Assembly: GCA_021234155.1 (NCBI GenBank)
Contig: JAJEKV010000099.1
Span: 3,753,453-3,817,452 of the forward strand
DNA: 64,000 nt
Source of the DNA: Isoetes taiwanensis
Taxonomy: Eukaryota > Streptophyta > Lycopodiopsida > Isoetales > Isoetaceae
Reading direction: 5' to 3'
The position numbers and the translations under genes are program-made. The notes under the pieces are model-generated. The model was not told the DNA's origin. It did not search any database and saw nothing but the letters and a program-made list of their open reading frames with translations. Shown piece after piece: positions 48,372 through 59,039 of this stretch (position 1 is the first letter of the stretch; each line of letters opens with the position of its first letter).

Positions 48372-50060
48372 TTTTTTTTTTTTTTTTTTTTTTTTAGGGT
48401 AAGAAATTTTTTGATTGATATAAAAAATGGTACACGACCTTCTTGTGGGCTCCACAATAGGCCAGATAGGAAGTATATAAGCACTTGGTCACCAGATAGA
48501 AAGCATTTAACCATGTAATGATCCCTTAATGGATCAGATAGAGTAGTTCTGCACTATAACCCAGATGCGTGAGCAGAAAATAGCATAACTCCAAGGCAAC
48601 CATTTGAAGCAGGAAATCTTGTGACAGACTGAAGACAAGACACCACCTAAAGCTCCACCCCGAAGATTCAAGTAGATGGAAACAAGTATAAAGAGGCTTC
48701 CTTCCGCGCGTTAACTTGGACCTGCAATCCCACATGCATCAAGGTACTTTCTGGGGAGGCCAACACGCTTTTCCAAGAAGTACTGAGCGCAAAGACCTCG
48801 CCTTCTTCTCCAAATGCATATGTCGTCTCTAAGGCCCTCCCCAAATGGGTGGTCCACATCTCTTGTACTTGCTCCCATTTTCCTGCTGAGTTTCTGTCTC
48901 CCTTGAACTCTTATATGTCACTCAATCCTCCCGTACCAAGTGACAACTAGATCTCCTACCTGTTCCTGATCACCGATCACTATGCTTTCACTAAATTCCA
49001 CATCATCTCCTTCCAGCTGAGATGGAAGCGGGCCAACATAAAGGAAGAGACCTCCCTCCAAACTGCAGGTGCTAAAAATCAGCAACAATCATGGCTAATC
49101 ATGAACAAAACTGGGCTGGCACAAGTCACCAAAGCTCTCCACAACAATAAGCATTGCTCGGGCTAAAGTTTACCATGCTTAAGGTGTCTTCTTTGTGCAC
49201 CCTTAAGTGACTCCGAATGATTTCACACAAAGGGGACTACTCAATAACAAGAAAACTTACTACATCCCAACTCTACTCACGATCAGGTAAGCCACTGCAA
49301 AAAAAGTGTCCTTAGATGCCGGCTAAATAAATCCAAATGACCTCCTCTTGCTGTACCCTGCCTGTAGCAAATAGAATCCTGACATATCCAAAAGCTAACA
49401 CTGGTGCAGCAGTGAACACAAGTAACCAGACTGCCACAATCTAAGCTCACATTTGCCCCAACTAATTCCCAATGTAATAACACATGAACTTGAAAGAAAG
49501 AAAATGTCCTTCATGTTTCGAATAGAAAAAAACTCAACCAACTGATGATGCTGACATACCTTTCCCAAAATGAGAACCAAATCATGGTACCTTGAGTCTG
49601 TAAGCTGCAGTAAGTGCAGCTTTCCTTCTTGACCACAGTGAGTGCAGCCTTCTACAAAGCTACAACGGATGCAGCATAACCTCCTGACCTGAATGATCTG
49701 ACCTGACTAAGAACACACATCAAGAAAGGGAGAAAGGCATACCACACTGATTGAGATTTCCATGGCTTCCCATTCCGGTCTAATCGCAGAAGAAAAGGTG
49801 AGTGAGCTTCTCTAACCGTAATCTTGGGCTGAAGAGCTTCTTCAGTAGCTAAGGCGAGCTCCAAACAACCTCTATTACCACAAGACTAAAAACTTGCATA
49901 GCCCTCTACTCTTTACTCTGCAAAGAGACAACAGCAATGAAGAGCCAGTGGCCAAGCATCGACCACTCTTCCAGCAGCAGGGAAGGAAAAATCTTCTGCA
50001 CGAGATGGGCGGCCGCCTGCCGCCGCCCTAGCCGCGACCTAACCCTAGTGCCATCGTTCG
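48372..50060 (-). mobile_element. LINE-like retroelement nested in Helitron C
   Basis: Flanked by a perfect 13-bp duplication GAAATCAGTAATG at 48359-48371 and 50061-50073. It starts on the plus strand with T24 (48372-48395), i.e. a poly(A) tail on the minus strand, preceded there by AAAAAATTTCTTACCC, a typical plant LINE 3' end. The 1.69-kb body has no intact reverse transcriptase. Its 5' end is GC-rich (about 49990-50060). A truncated or non-autonomous LINE moved by L1 machinery fits best. Confidence 0.85.
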
Positions 50061-50710
50061 AAATCAGTAATGTGACCGGTTTGCCCTTTGATATCAATAG
50101 CAATTGTTGCCCTTGATCAAGTGTACTAAGATATCTCTACAAAACTGAGTTGAATTCAACACTTATTTGAGCTGCTTCTGCAGCTCTTTTTCAAGCCTGA
50201 GATCCCTTCTCTAAGGACAACAATTGACTCTGAAAAAGTAACAAAGCCTAAACCATCATCTTTATGCTACTGTGAATGGAATCAAAGACAACAACTTACA
50301 TGTGTTGACATATTTTTGGGTTGAACTCCAAGTGCTTAATTTACTGAGCTGATGTCTGCTTATAGCAAAAGTAGAATAATGGGAAAAACGACACACCTTG
50401 AATAAAAAGTCTTTGGCAAATCCAATCCTCAGGAAAGTAAATCCTGGTAAATAAATATCCCTGCAATCTCAAATCCATAGCTAGCCATTCTAGAATTTAG
50501 TTATATCAGAAGAGGCAAAGTTGTGGGCAAAATCTCTTCGCATTGGCAGGATCAGTAGCAGCCAACGATCCAGTGATAACCTGTTGAAGCTGCTCCTGCC
50601 GTAAAGAAAAATGATACCATTTGCAAAAATGAATTCATACCACGTTTAATCTTTTGCGACCTCAGCAAGAGCATCCATTCAAAGACTTCACCAAGAGCAT
50701 CTGGGAGGGC

Positions 50711-51131
50711 TGAATTATCCGGCCCCCCTCGACTGAAGTATCCGCCCCTCCCGGTTGTATTATCCTACCCCCTTGGAAGAATCTGGCCCCCCTTTGGAAG
50801 AATCTGCCCCCCTCATGTGGTTTTGCATCTGCATCTGCTTCAATCCACCATAGCCAAAAAGCTCCATCGCCCAATTGCACATTCCTTTTTTAAGTAACAA
50901 ACAGTCGGAGACAGAATTCCAGTCCAACTCTCTTTCTCCATAGATCAGAAGCTTATATTCTTCCCTCTCCATAGATCAGAATCCTTCTGCATCCGCATCT
51001 GAAATCGCTCACACTCATTCACTATGCAAAGCGGCGGGGCGGATTCTTCAAAAAGGGGGCGGATTCTTCCAAAGGGGCGGATAGTATAATCGAGGCGGGG
51101 GCCGGATAATTCAATCGGGGGCGGATAATAC
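50711..51131. repeat. Inverted repeat with GGCGGATTCTTCC motifs
   Basis: Arms at about 50711-50813 and 51034-51131 are imperfect reverse complements built from repeated motifs such as GGAAGAATCTGCCCCCC and TTATCCGGCCCCC. The roughly 220 bp between them show no gene. It looks like a small foldback insertion inside Helitron C. Confidence 0.65.
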
Positions 51132-51169
51132 AAACTAGCCGAGCATCTATCCAGCTGTTTATCAGAGCT

Positions 51170-51420
51170 TACAACTTCGAATCCGGCTGCCTCCGCTAAT
51201 ACAGCTGCTCCTGTGCAAAATCCGGCTACCCCAGTTGCCCCTTTGCAAATTTCGGCAGCCCCTTGGCTCAATCCGGCTGCCCCTGTTTTGTCTGCTCCCT
51301 GCTCTATGGCTTTTCGCCCTGGACTGCCAAATCTCATAGCCATAGCCATGCCGCCCTGCTCAAATCCAGCCGGATCTACCTCAGCCGGATTAGCTCCCGC
51401 CTCCTGCCCTGTCGTAAGAA
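51170..51420 (+). other. Pro/Ala-rich open stretch
   Basis: An open frame rich in Pro and Ala (NPATPVAPLQISAAPWLNPA). It resembles low-complexity linkers such as those of LINE ORF1 proteins. No domain seen; possibly captured coding sequence. Confidence 0.25.
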
Positions 51421-51722
51421 AAACCCATCTGGGCCCTTTTTTTTTTTTAGTTAAATCAAATCATGGCCGTCGAATAATCAAATTCTGGCCGTCGGATTTA
51501 GGGCTCGGTGCACTACTTACGACATTATAATATAAAGATTCGCAACCTAAAACAAGTGAGCGATCTCATCCCACGGGGGAAATTAGATACACCAAACAGG
51601 ACGAACGAAAGAGACTAAGCCAGGGTGAGGGATTTGGAAGTCTCGATGCTTTTACTCGATGCTTATTATCCATTCACAAAATAATACAGGTCAAAATCCA
51701 ATTTGTCTCAAAATGTACTGTC

Positions 51723-53067
51723 TCATTCGCATTGGTCATTTGGTTCTACGTAATCACCCTGTGGCCCTGAAGGTGGTGGCAGGAACTGGTTAATGTCTGG
51801 AACTGCCTCTCCTTCACGCGGCTCCTCCACTCCCCTCCACAATTCCATCTCGCGAAAGGTCTGAAAAGTGTGCACCTGCCCATTCCTCCTGCGAGCGGTC
51901 AATTGTGGCAATGCTGGCATGCGACCTTGCATGTTTAATATGGCATATTGTAACTCAGGAATAATCCATCCATCTTGCGTTGGACAGAAGCGGCTTCCCA
52001 ACGTCCAATCAAGAAGACATCGAATGTGCAGGCGATGCCCACACCCTAGAGTGTACCAACCCACCTGTGTCAGGTTGTCACCACACACCTGGCAATGTCT
52101 GAAATCTTGGAGCCTTAGCTCTTCCCACTGCTCTCATACAAATACTCGCGAGGGAGATATGATATTGACTGCTCCGAAGTCACCCTAAAAGGATCAGAAT
52201 CCAACGATCTTGTCAGATTGTGCAAGTGATCGTTGTTAGTCATGAGGACCGTACCTCTCTGTTCAAAGCCGCTAGCTGCCGTTTAGCGTCCTCTAATTCA
52301 GCGGCCATCTTATCATACCCATCGGCACGGTCCTTTAAACGAATATTCTCTTCGGAAAGGGTTAGATTCCGACTTCTCTCATTCTCCAGTTGGGCTCGAA
52401 TATCTACAAGCTCATTCACGGCTCCAGCTGCAGCTACCCCTGCCACAAGGTATGTAATGGTGACAGGCTCACCATGTGCCCCACTCTCGCTATCTTCCGA
52501 TAGCTTGACCCTCTTGGTGCTGCCACTACCGCTTCCTTGCCTCCATTTTCTACTCCCATAATTTACGGGCACTTCCTTCACAAGCTCGTAGTATACTTGC
52601 TGCGCGAAACTCTTGCTGAACTCTCCATTGTGGGGTAAATGTCCCTTCACTTGGACATGCCGCTCGACTGCTTTTGCTCGAACCACAGCAATCCTGCACT
52701 CGTGAGCCTTATACTTACCCCTCCTACTAGGCCACTCTCTTTCAAACTCATTCTTGTCCAAATTTGCCATTATGTCTTCGTAATCTGCTCCATGCGGACA
52801 ATGGCCTGACCCTGACTCACTGGCTACATTATGCACCTCTGTGATGGTGCAATCCTCCCTCTTCGAAACTTCGTCCATCGCACGCAGCCTTCTTAACTCG
52901 GCCGTGCGAAACTCATTCGCTCTTGCATGTGCTGCTGCTCTCTCCATTTGCCGAGCAGCTGACATTTCAAGCTCATTCTCCATGTCTTGCAAGAAAGAAG
53001 AGGGGGTCCTCAAATTCGTGGGTACCGAAAAATCATGCTGATCCTGCTGCTGCTCCGACGTACCCAC
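51723..53067 (-). CDS. Coiled-coil / RING-like protein, two exons, 5' end open
   Basis: Exon 53067-52255 and exon 52127-51723 join in phase through a 127-bp intron (GTACGG...GAGCAG), giving at least 405 residues. The upstream frame is open to about 53160 without an ATG, so another 5' exon is likely; 53067 is only a GTG. The first exon is Glu/Arg/Ala-rich and helical (residues 25-70, and LVDIRAQLENERSRN to EDAKRQLAAL at 215-270). Right after the splice lies a RING-like cluster: CQVCGDN, then CGHRLHIRC and FCPTQ. The last ligand expected in a RING-H2 is not seen, so E3 activity is uncertain. Whether it is a host or transposon gene is unknown. Confidence 0.55.
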
Positions 53068-53385
53068 ATTCCGTGGATGAGATTCTTCGTCTTCTTCACG
53101 AGATATAATTATAGTGCTAACTTGGATAGATGCGTTGATTGACTTGTATAGGTGTGCTTTGACTTCTTGTCTTTATAATTTTCGTTAGCTGCGACATATA
53201 AAACAAACACACAATAAATAACACAAAAAACACGCGAAAATAGGAACTAAGCTATGCACACAAACAATGATTTCTCAAATAGCATCAAACGCTCGTTTAA
53301 TCAATTTATTTGGAATATTATATAGTACAAGAATGTTTGAATGTGAATTTATGGTCGTGTGTGAATGCTCGACAAAATATGCATG

Positions 53386-53625
53386 CTAAGCGTGACTAGG
53401 ACCAGCTTGGTCTACTGCGTCGTCGCCACCCTGGCCAAGTTGAAGAATCCAATCTGATTCCAACTGTGGCCTCGTGCACGACATTGGAGAGCAATGAAAA
53501 CTGCTCCGCATGGTGTCAAGTAGCTGGGCCATATCAAATTTTCGTGTCGGATGGGCATATTTGCTCATTATTCCAAGATCTGGACCGTACATAGCGATCC
53601 TCGTTTGTGGGGTATGCATGTACAA
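53386..53625 (-). other. Short unrecognised frame upstream of the RING-like gene
   Basis: A 79-codon frame (YGPDLGIMSKYAHPTRKFD, QLLDTMRSSFHCSP) on the same strand, 230 bp before the open 5' edge of the RING-like gene. It might be an earlier exon of that gene, but no convincing donor was found. No domain recognised. Confidence 0.25.
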
Positions 53626-53899
53626 GTTTTTGTATATTGTATATTAAGATTTGCAAAATACTATAAGGTTTGAGAGAATATACTTAATGGTGTTAATTTT
53701 ATACATGTATTGTAAATTTTTTGGGCTCTCGCTGCCCTACGTAACCCCCCGTGTAAATATGCACCCAAACCAAAGGGGGTTTAAGGGGGGTTTGAATTTA
53801 AATGTGTTAAATGCAATGGTTTGTGTTAATAATGTTAATGGTAGTTGTGTGTTGGTTGTTATATTAAAAAAAATTTAGGCCCTTCGGGCCCTAACTAAA

Positions 53900-54790
53900 G
53901 CAAGCATAGGTAAACTTTATGGGCCTTTATACTTATTACTAAAAAGCACAATACCATCAAGACAAAAACAATAAAGGATTCACAATAGTAAAATAACATA
54001 AAACAATGATATTGACAACACCATAACACATGGTGAATGATAGCGGATGGTGAACCATTGGGAATGCTAACGATACCATTAGATGAACAATATGAACAAA
54101 CAAATATGGACAACGTATTACTGTTTGACTTTACATCATTCTGCTGCATATTCTCAAAATATTCTAGTGCAACAAGGCCTTCAGCATTTTGAGTATACCC
54201 TATAATCATTGCATTCCATCATGCTTTGTTTTGATTAGCATTTGGCTAAAGATACTATAAGCTTACTCTACACTTCTACATTTATGTACACCCTATAATC
54301 ATTGCATTCCATCATGCTTTGTTTTGATTAGCATTTGGCTAAAGATACTATGAGCTTACTCTACACTTCCACATTTATGTACAGCATGTATATCTACACC
54401 ATGCTTCCCATAGAAATGTCAGATTGGAGGCCCCTCTCATTAATTAGTTCATGAATGCATCTGGCCCTCTCTACTTTCCCAATGCTGGCACACATAAGAC
54501 TCAAAAAGCTTATTCTGTCAGGTTTTATTTCCTTCAGTTGTATTCTCTCAAAGCACTCTAGTGCAAAGAAGAGCTTTGACATGCTGTGTGTAACCATTAT
54601 TTATTGCATTCCATGTTACCACATCCCTATTTCCCAACATGACAAAGACCTTTGTAACCTCCCATATTTGGCATGCATATCCACAATGGTGCTTCTCATA
54701 GAAACCTCAACCAGAAGGCCATTCTTCAAAATCTGATCTTCGATGTGCAATCCCTGTCTGTGCATTATTTGAAAGAGATGAAAAACAAAA
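53900..54790 (-). pseudogene. PLS-type PPR protein fragment
   Basis: Several pentatricopeptide motifs appear in changing frames on the minus strand. From about 54770 down: an HIEDQILKNGLLVEVS segment with STIVDMHAKYG, then RDVVTWNAINNGYTQH, then ALECFERIQLKEIKPDRISF with LMCASIGKVERARCIHELI, and last MIIGYTQNAEGLVALEYFEN. The motif order is that of plant PPR-PLS proteins, which edit or process organellar RNA. Frameshifts and stops make it non-functional; no mitochondrial leader or E/DYW end is visible. A tandem copy of one motif is described separately. Confidence 0.85.
54198..54383 (-). repeat. 93-bp tandem duplication of one PPR motif
   Basis: Starting CCCTATAATCATTGC at 54198 and again at 54291, two copies differ at only about two positions. 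93 bp is 31 codons, the length of an S-type PPR motif, and the minus-strand product resembles one (KCGSVE.AYSIFSQM). Confidence 0.85.
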
Positions 54791-55194
54791 AGAACTTACT
54801 ATACAAAAACATGTTGAGCCCTCACCTGACAAGCTCCCAACGCATTGTACTTGTGAATACATACATTCACGGCCATTTTATGAATGAAATGAGGGAGAAA
54901 ATGTAAGCAAGCTGTTTCATTTACTTGCTTCTGCTTCTAAATCTTCAGTCTTTATGTCAGTTCTTGTTTTAAACTCCCCGAAGAACCCAAGCTGCCTGGC
55001 ATTATGGTAGAACAAATAGCTTCTGGCCTGAAGCAACAAATAGCGTCTGGTCTAATCTTGATAGATTACAGAAAAAAGCTGCAACAAGGGAACTAGTCTT
55101 GCAAGTAGATGTAAAATTTAAGAAGGGGCACATGTGCTTTCAGCTCGTGCAGGCATGATACTACCGATAAGAGAAGGTTGAAAACTGAAATTAA

Positions 55195-55881
55195 ATGGGC
55201 AAAAGCTGGAATGAGAGACTCTTGTTCTGTAAAAACACAGTGAACATATCCTGCTGCAATAGCATCATATAGATCCTTAGTTGCATGACTATGAGTTGAA
55301 CCTCCAACAACAACTGCTTCATCATCCAGAAGATTCTTTTCCCCACAGGTTGGAATCCAGCACATAGGTGCATTTGCCAGCAGTTCAATGGCATATGCCT
55401 GTAGTTCAATGGGATCCCCACGTCATCAAAAAGGAAGGTAAACATGTGCAGACTCTCAGGATGATGAGAGAAGAAATCCAAGATTCTCCAATTTTCCTGA
55501 ATATGAGATTTCGGATTTGGTTTTAAAGCATGGACCATATCAGGGAATTTCATACCATCCCTTACAAAAAACACTGGAAAATTGTTTCCAACCATGTCAA
55601 AGTTACCCTGGTAAGCCATAACAAAATCAGCTGATGTAAGAAAAGCTCATCGAATTTTAAGTTGCAACCGACCATATTACCTCTCTGGTGTAAAATTTAA
55701 CAGCAAATCCCTTAGGATCTCGTAATGTTTCTGGACTCCCTCTTTCATGAATTACAGTTGAAAATCGCAAAATGATTGGGGTCTGAACCCCCGGACCACG
55801 GAGAAAATCAGCACATGTAAGATGGGAAATATCATGCGTAACCTCAAAAAAACCCTTTGCGCTAGCTCAAGCAACTGCGTG
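55195..55881 (-). pseudogene. Catalase fragment
   Basis: Exon 55881-55681 reads [20 protein letters not shown] and [10 protein letters not shown]...[13 protein letters not shown], the haem-catalase core including the conserved RFSTV region, and ends ...FYTRE. After a 73-bp GT-AG intron, the exon from 55607 continues [18 protein letters not shown] and [20 protein letters not shown]. Near 55404 the match jumps over missing sequence to [16 protein letters not shown] and [15 protein letters not shown]. Intact plant catalases have about 492 residues and break down hydrogen peroxide in peroxisomes. A TGA near the start, the internal deletion and the missing ends make this a relic. Confidence 0.92.
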
Positions 55882-56157
55882 CTGCAAAGGATGAATACCT
55901 TAGAAATATAGGTAGCCCCAATGTCTGAATTCAGCAAAAGACCATGCAAGAAGAGGTGTTGGTGATCCACGGCTGGGTTGATCTGGCTTGATCCGGCAGC
56001 CTACCTGGATTCCGGCCTGTTGTAGCCGCACTAACGCCAAACGCTTGATCTGACTGACCTGCTGCAGCCGCCAAAGAAGCCCTAATAAGTCTCTCTTAAT
56101 TCTCTCTTGATGCTTGAGGCCCGTCCTTTTCTTCCTTAAAATACAATGAATTCTATT

Positions 56158-56174
56158 AAAAAAAAAAAAAAAAA
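56158..56174 (+). other. Poly(A) end of a short retrocopy
   Basis: A17 after AATACAATGAATTCTATT resembles the end of a plant LINE or SINE insertion. The 5' limit and target duplication were not found. Downstream, 56219-56290 holds two copies of an AGGGCTTT...AAGCCCT hairpin. Confidence 0.4.
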
Positions 56175-56476
56175 GTTGTGACCATTGAATTACCAAGGGA
56201 AGAAATGTATGAAAGAAAAGGGCTTTGATTATAAGCCCTTGGATCTTTTTGAATTAAAAGAGGGCTTTCTTTGTAAGCCCTCTGATCTTAACCATTGAGG
56301 AGGATGAAACAAAAACTGCACAAATTGCATGCAAAAATTTAGTGCACTCTAGATGTACTGATTAGTATGCCTCGTGCAATACGCCCATGAAATCATATGA
56401 AAACCATGCCAAAAAGCGTATAAAATCACAAAAAAACCCCCTGTTATAATGCTACATATTGTCTCTCATTGGCGAC

Positions 56477-58041
56477 TCAACACAATGTATCAAATAGTCG
56501 CACATTCTCCGATGCTTGCCTTGCTGCTCCAGGCTTCCTACCTATTGACTCCATGTAGGAGTGCTTACTAGCAAAGTCAGCCAAGTAGTAGACAATGTAG
56601 GCTGCCTCGTGCAAACCAATGTCAATCCTTGCAGGCACTGTCTTCGAGCCACTACCAAAAAAAAAGATCATCGTGCATATATGGATGCATGGCCCTTTCC
56701 ATCTCAATTCTTTTCTTACCCTCGCCATCCAAACCCTTGTAATGCCATCGTTTTACCTCTACTGTCTCATTGATCAACCTAGATTCACCCCAATCACAAA
56801 TGCCAATGTATACAGCCTGAGGATCAATACATCCCTTCCTTTCCATAATCAAAATGGAGCAATATATTTCCCGGATGCAAGTCCATATGCAAATATCTTT
56901 CTTGATGGAGTTTTCGTAGCCCGCTGCAAAATGACATTGCAAAGTCCCCAACCCTAGAGGCAACAAATAATTCTTTCTTTCTGCGCCCCTCAAGCAACCT
57001 CAAGTCTGTCTCAACTTTGGGGACAGCTCCTAACTTCTTGAATGCAAGCTCTGCAAAAGCATTGCTTCCATGACTTGTAAAGAAGGTTGCCAACGAACCT
57101 CCATTCCAAAAAGGGAAAATTAACCCTTGTCTTTCTAGGCCGGTTGTGCTACCAATGCACCGTATTATACACCCGTGCCTAACTTTCATTCCAGACTCCC
57201 TCATGTTCTTCAACATAGCTTGCACTAACTTATTGGGATCTGTACTTAGGTGAAAATTATCATGTTGAAGTTTTACACAATAAGGTTCATCCTTAATAAA
57301 ACTAGACCCTAAAATATTGCACTTATACACGGCGCCATATGAACCAGAACCAATTCGTTGTATGTTTATTATTTGTGATGAACTTTGGCAAACCAAGTTG
57401 TCTTGGCATCTGCTCTTCTACGAGCTTCCCACTCCCTATCTGTCTCACCAGAACGTTTGGCTTTTATGGTTTGCGCCAACACTTTCTTAACAAAATGAGG
57501 GAGTTGATGGGCTTCTTTCTTTAATTTTCTGTTGGTCCACGCCACATTCCATGTGCTGGCTTTTTCTTTTAGCTCTAGCCTCAAGCGATGACTACTCAAA
57601 TTTGAAACTTCTGTGATCATATTCCCGGTAGTGCGGCTAATATTACCCACTATCCATGTATACCTCTCTTGCTCACACTTTTCGGGCTCTAGATCCATCA
57701 TTCGAAGTTTAAAAGCCCTCTCGGCATCTTTTACCAAGTCTGCATAGTAGTCTAGCCATCCTTCCTTACTGTTGGTAATCAATTCCAAATCCCGAGCCGA
57801 GGCATTGCACAGCCGATTACACAACCAGTTCATAAATTCTGGTCTCAAAGTAGACCATGCTTGTTGTGGTCTACTTCTTTTTCTACGCGGCAATGCTGCA
57901 GAACCCTGCAGAAGATGACTCAAGTTGCAACTCTGTAGCCTCTGTTTGGGACGCCAATGCCTCTACTAGTTGCGGCTCTATTTGAGACGTTAATGCCACA
58001 TTTGGTTGGGGGTTAACTTCTGCTCTCTCTTCTGAAGTCAT
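56477..58041 (-). pseudogene. Atypical protein kinase with helical N-terminal region
   Basis: From an ATG at 58041 the product reads through at least four frame changes (near 57900, 57385, 56830 and 56660). The N-terminal part is charged and helical (residues about 50-230). The kinase part has a glycine loop IGSGSYGAVYK, a Lys in YCVKL, a catalytic loop YLHMDLHPGNILL and ICDWGES at the DFG position. HMD for HRD and DWG for DFG are unusual. One break lies at a 9-base A run (56657-56665), so a sequencing error is possible there. The C-terminal lobe is short. Substrate unknown. Confidence 0.7.
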
Positions 58042-59021
58042 ACTGCTTGTCTTAAGGGATTGTCTAGCTAGCTAGCAAAATGCGACTCCACGACAATGCG
58101 CAAATGACAACAGCAACACCTACAAGTCAAGCAAAGACAAAACTTTCAATTTAGTGCTTAGCACATAACGGTAAATCAATTTCTTTAACCAGCATGAAAA
58201 CGCTAATTTTAAGCTATTACACTAAGACACTAACATTTTATCCTATACTGGTAAATTTTAATTGGTTCATAAGTATGTATGTGCAAGGCCAAGGATGGGA
58301 TAACAATGAAAGGACCAAAATACGATTTATGATCTATAGCCCAGCTACTGCCAAAATGCGAGGCTAGCAAGTTTAAAATGCATTGCACTTGTCCCACCCA
58401 GGTCACGCTTTTTCAAAAGACGAGACCAATTGAATGCCTACTAAAACAAACGCCAGTTCCTCTATTGGTGTCAGACTTTCATCAACAACACTATCATCAG
58501 GAACTAGGGAATGTATTAGTAAAATATTCTCGTAACCCTCAATAAGAGTACAACACACACCTTTCAACACCGCGTGACCAAGGCCAACAGCGGCGTCAGG
58601 CGAGGGTTATACTTCTTAAAAAAGGGTGACCCTAGTTGCCTTAAACTTCGGCATCACCACCCACCCTCGGCATGGCGCAAATAAATGCGGCAATACCAGG
58701 TAAGGGGCATGCCTCCGCCCTTGGCAACACGAAACTCTAAGGCCACTAAATCTAATTGGTACTAAGGTTGTCCTTTCAAAGGGAAGGCAACAAAATTTAA
58801 TATTTTTTTGTTTCTTTTTCTTTTTGTCTTGAATTATTATTTTTCTTGAATTATTTTTTTTATTTTTTTTTATTCTTTTTCTAAAATAGGCCAAGCTCAG
58901 CCCACAGAACAAGGCACTCACCATCGTCATGCCCCTTACACATGGGGGCAACAGGCGAGGGCCTAACTGGGGACCTTGCCTAGCCTAAACTATAAAAAAA
59001 ACAACAAAAAATGTCTAAAAA
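58042..59021. other. No gene recognised
   Basis: Mixed-composition spacer with short homopolymer-rich stretches (58800-58890). No domain, repeat family or RNA gene seen. Confidence 0.5.
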
Positions 59022-59039
59022 CACAACAAGAAAAGGGTC

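Larger units (their letters stand above)
46653..51538 (-). mobile_element. Helitron C, non-autonomous, 4886 bp
   Basis: On the minus strand it begins TCTTTATATTATAATG at 51538 after A and ends CTAG at 46653 before T, with the hairpin TGCCCAGCAATGCTGGGCA beside the 3' end. The flanks TAACATCTAA (46643-46652) and TTCGCAACCT (51539-51548) are contiguous in a sister repeat at 46081-46100, so the insertion point between A and T is directly visible. No Rep/helicase. It carries a nested retroelement and an inverted-repeat block. Short direct duplications lie near 47130-47320, 47764-47865 and 47882-47975. Confidence 0.95.

Noticed and set aside
53875-53900. Hairpin GGCCCTTCGGGCC followed by CTAA as a fifth Helitron 3' end
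   Set aside because: The base after CTAA is A, not T, spacing is short, the hairpin differs from the family, and no 5' partner was found.
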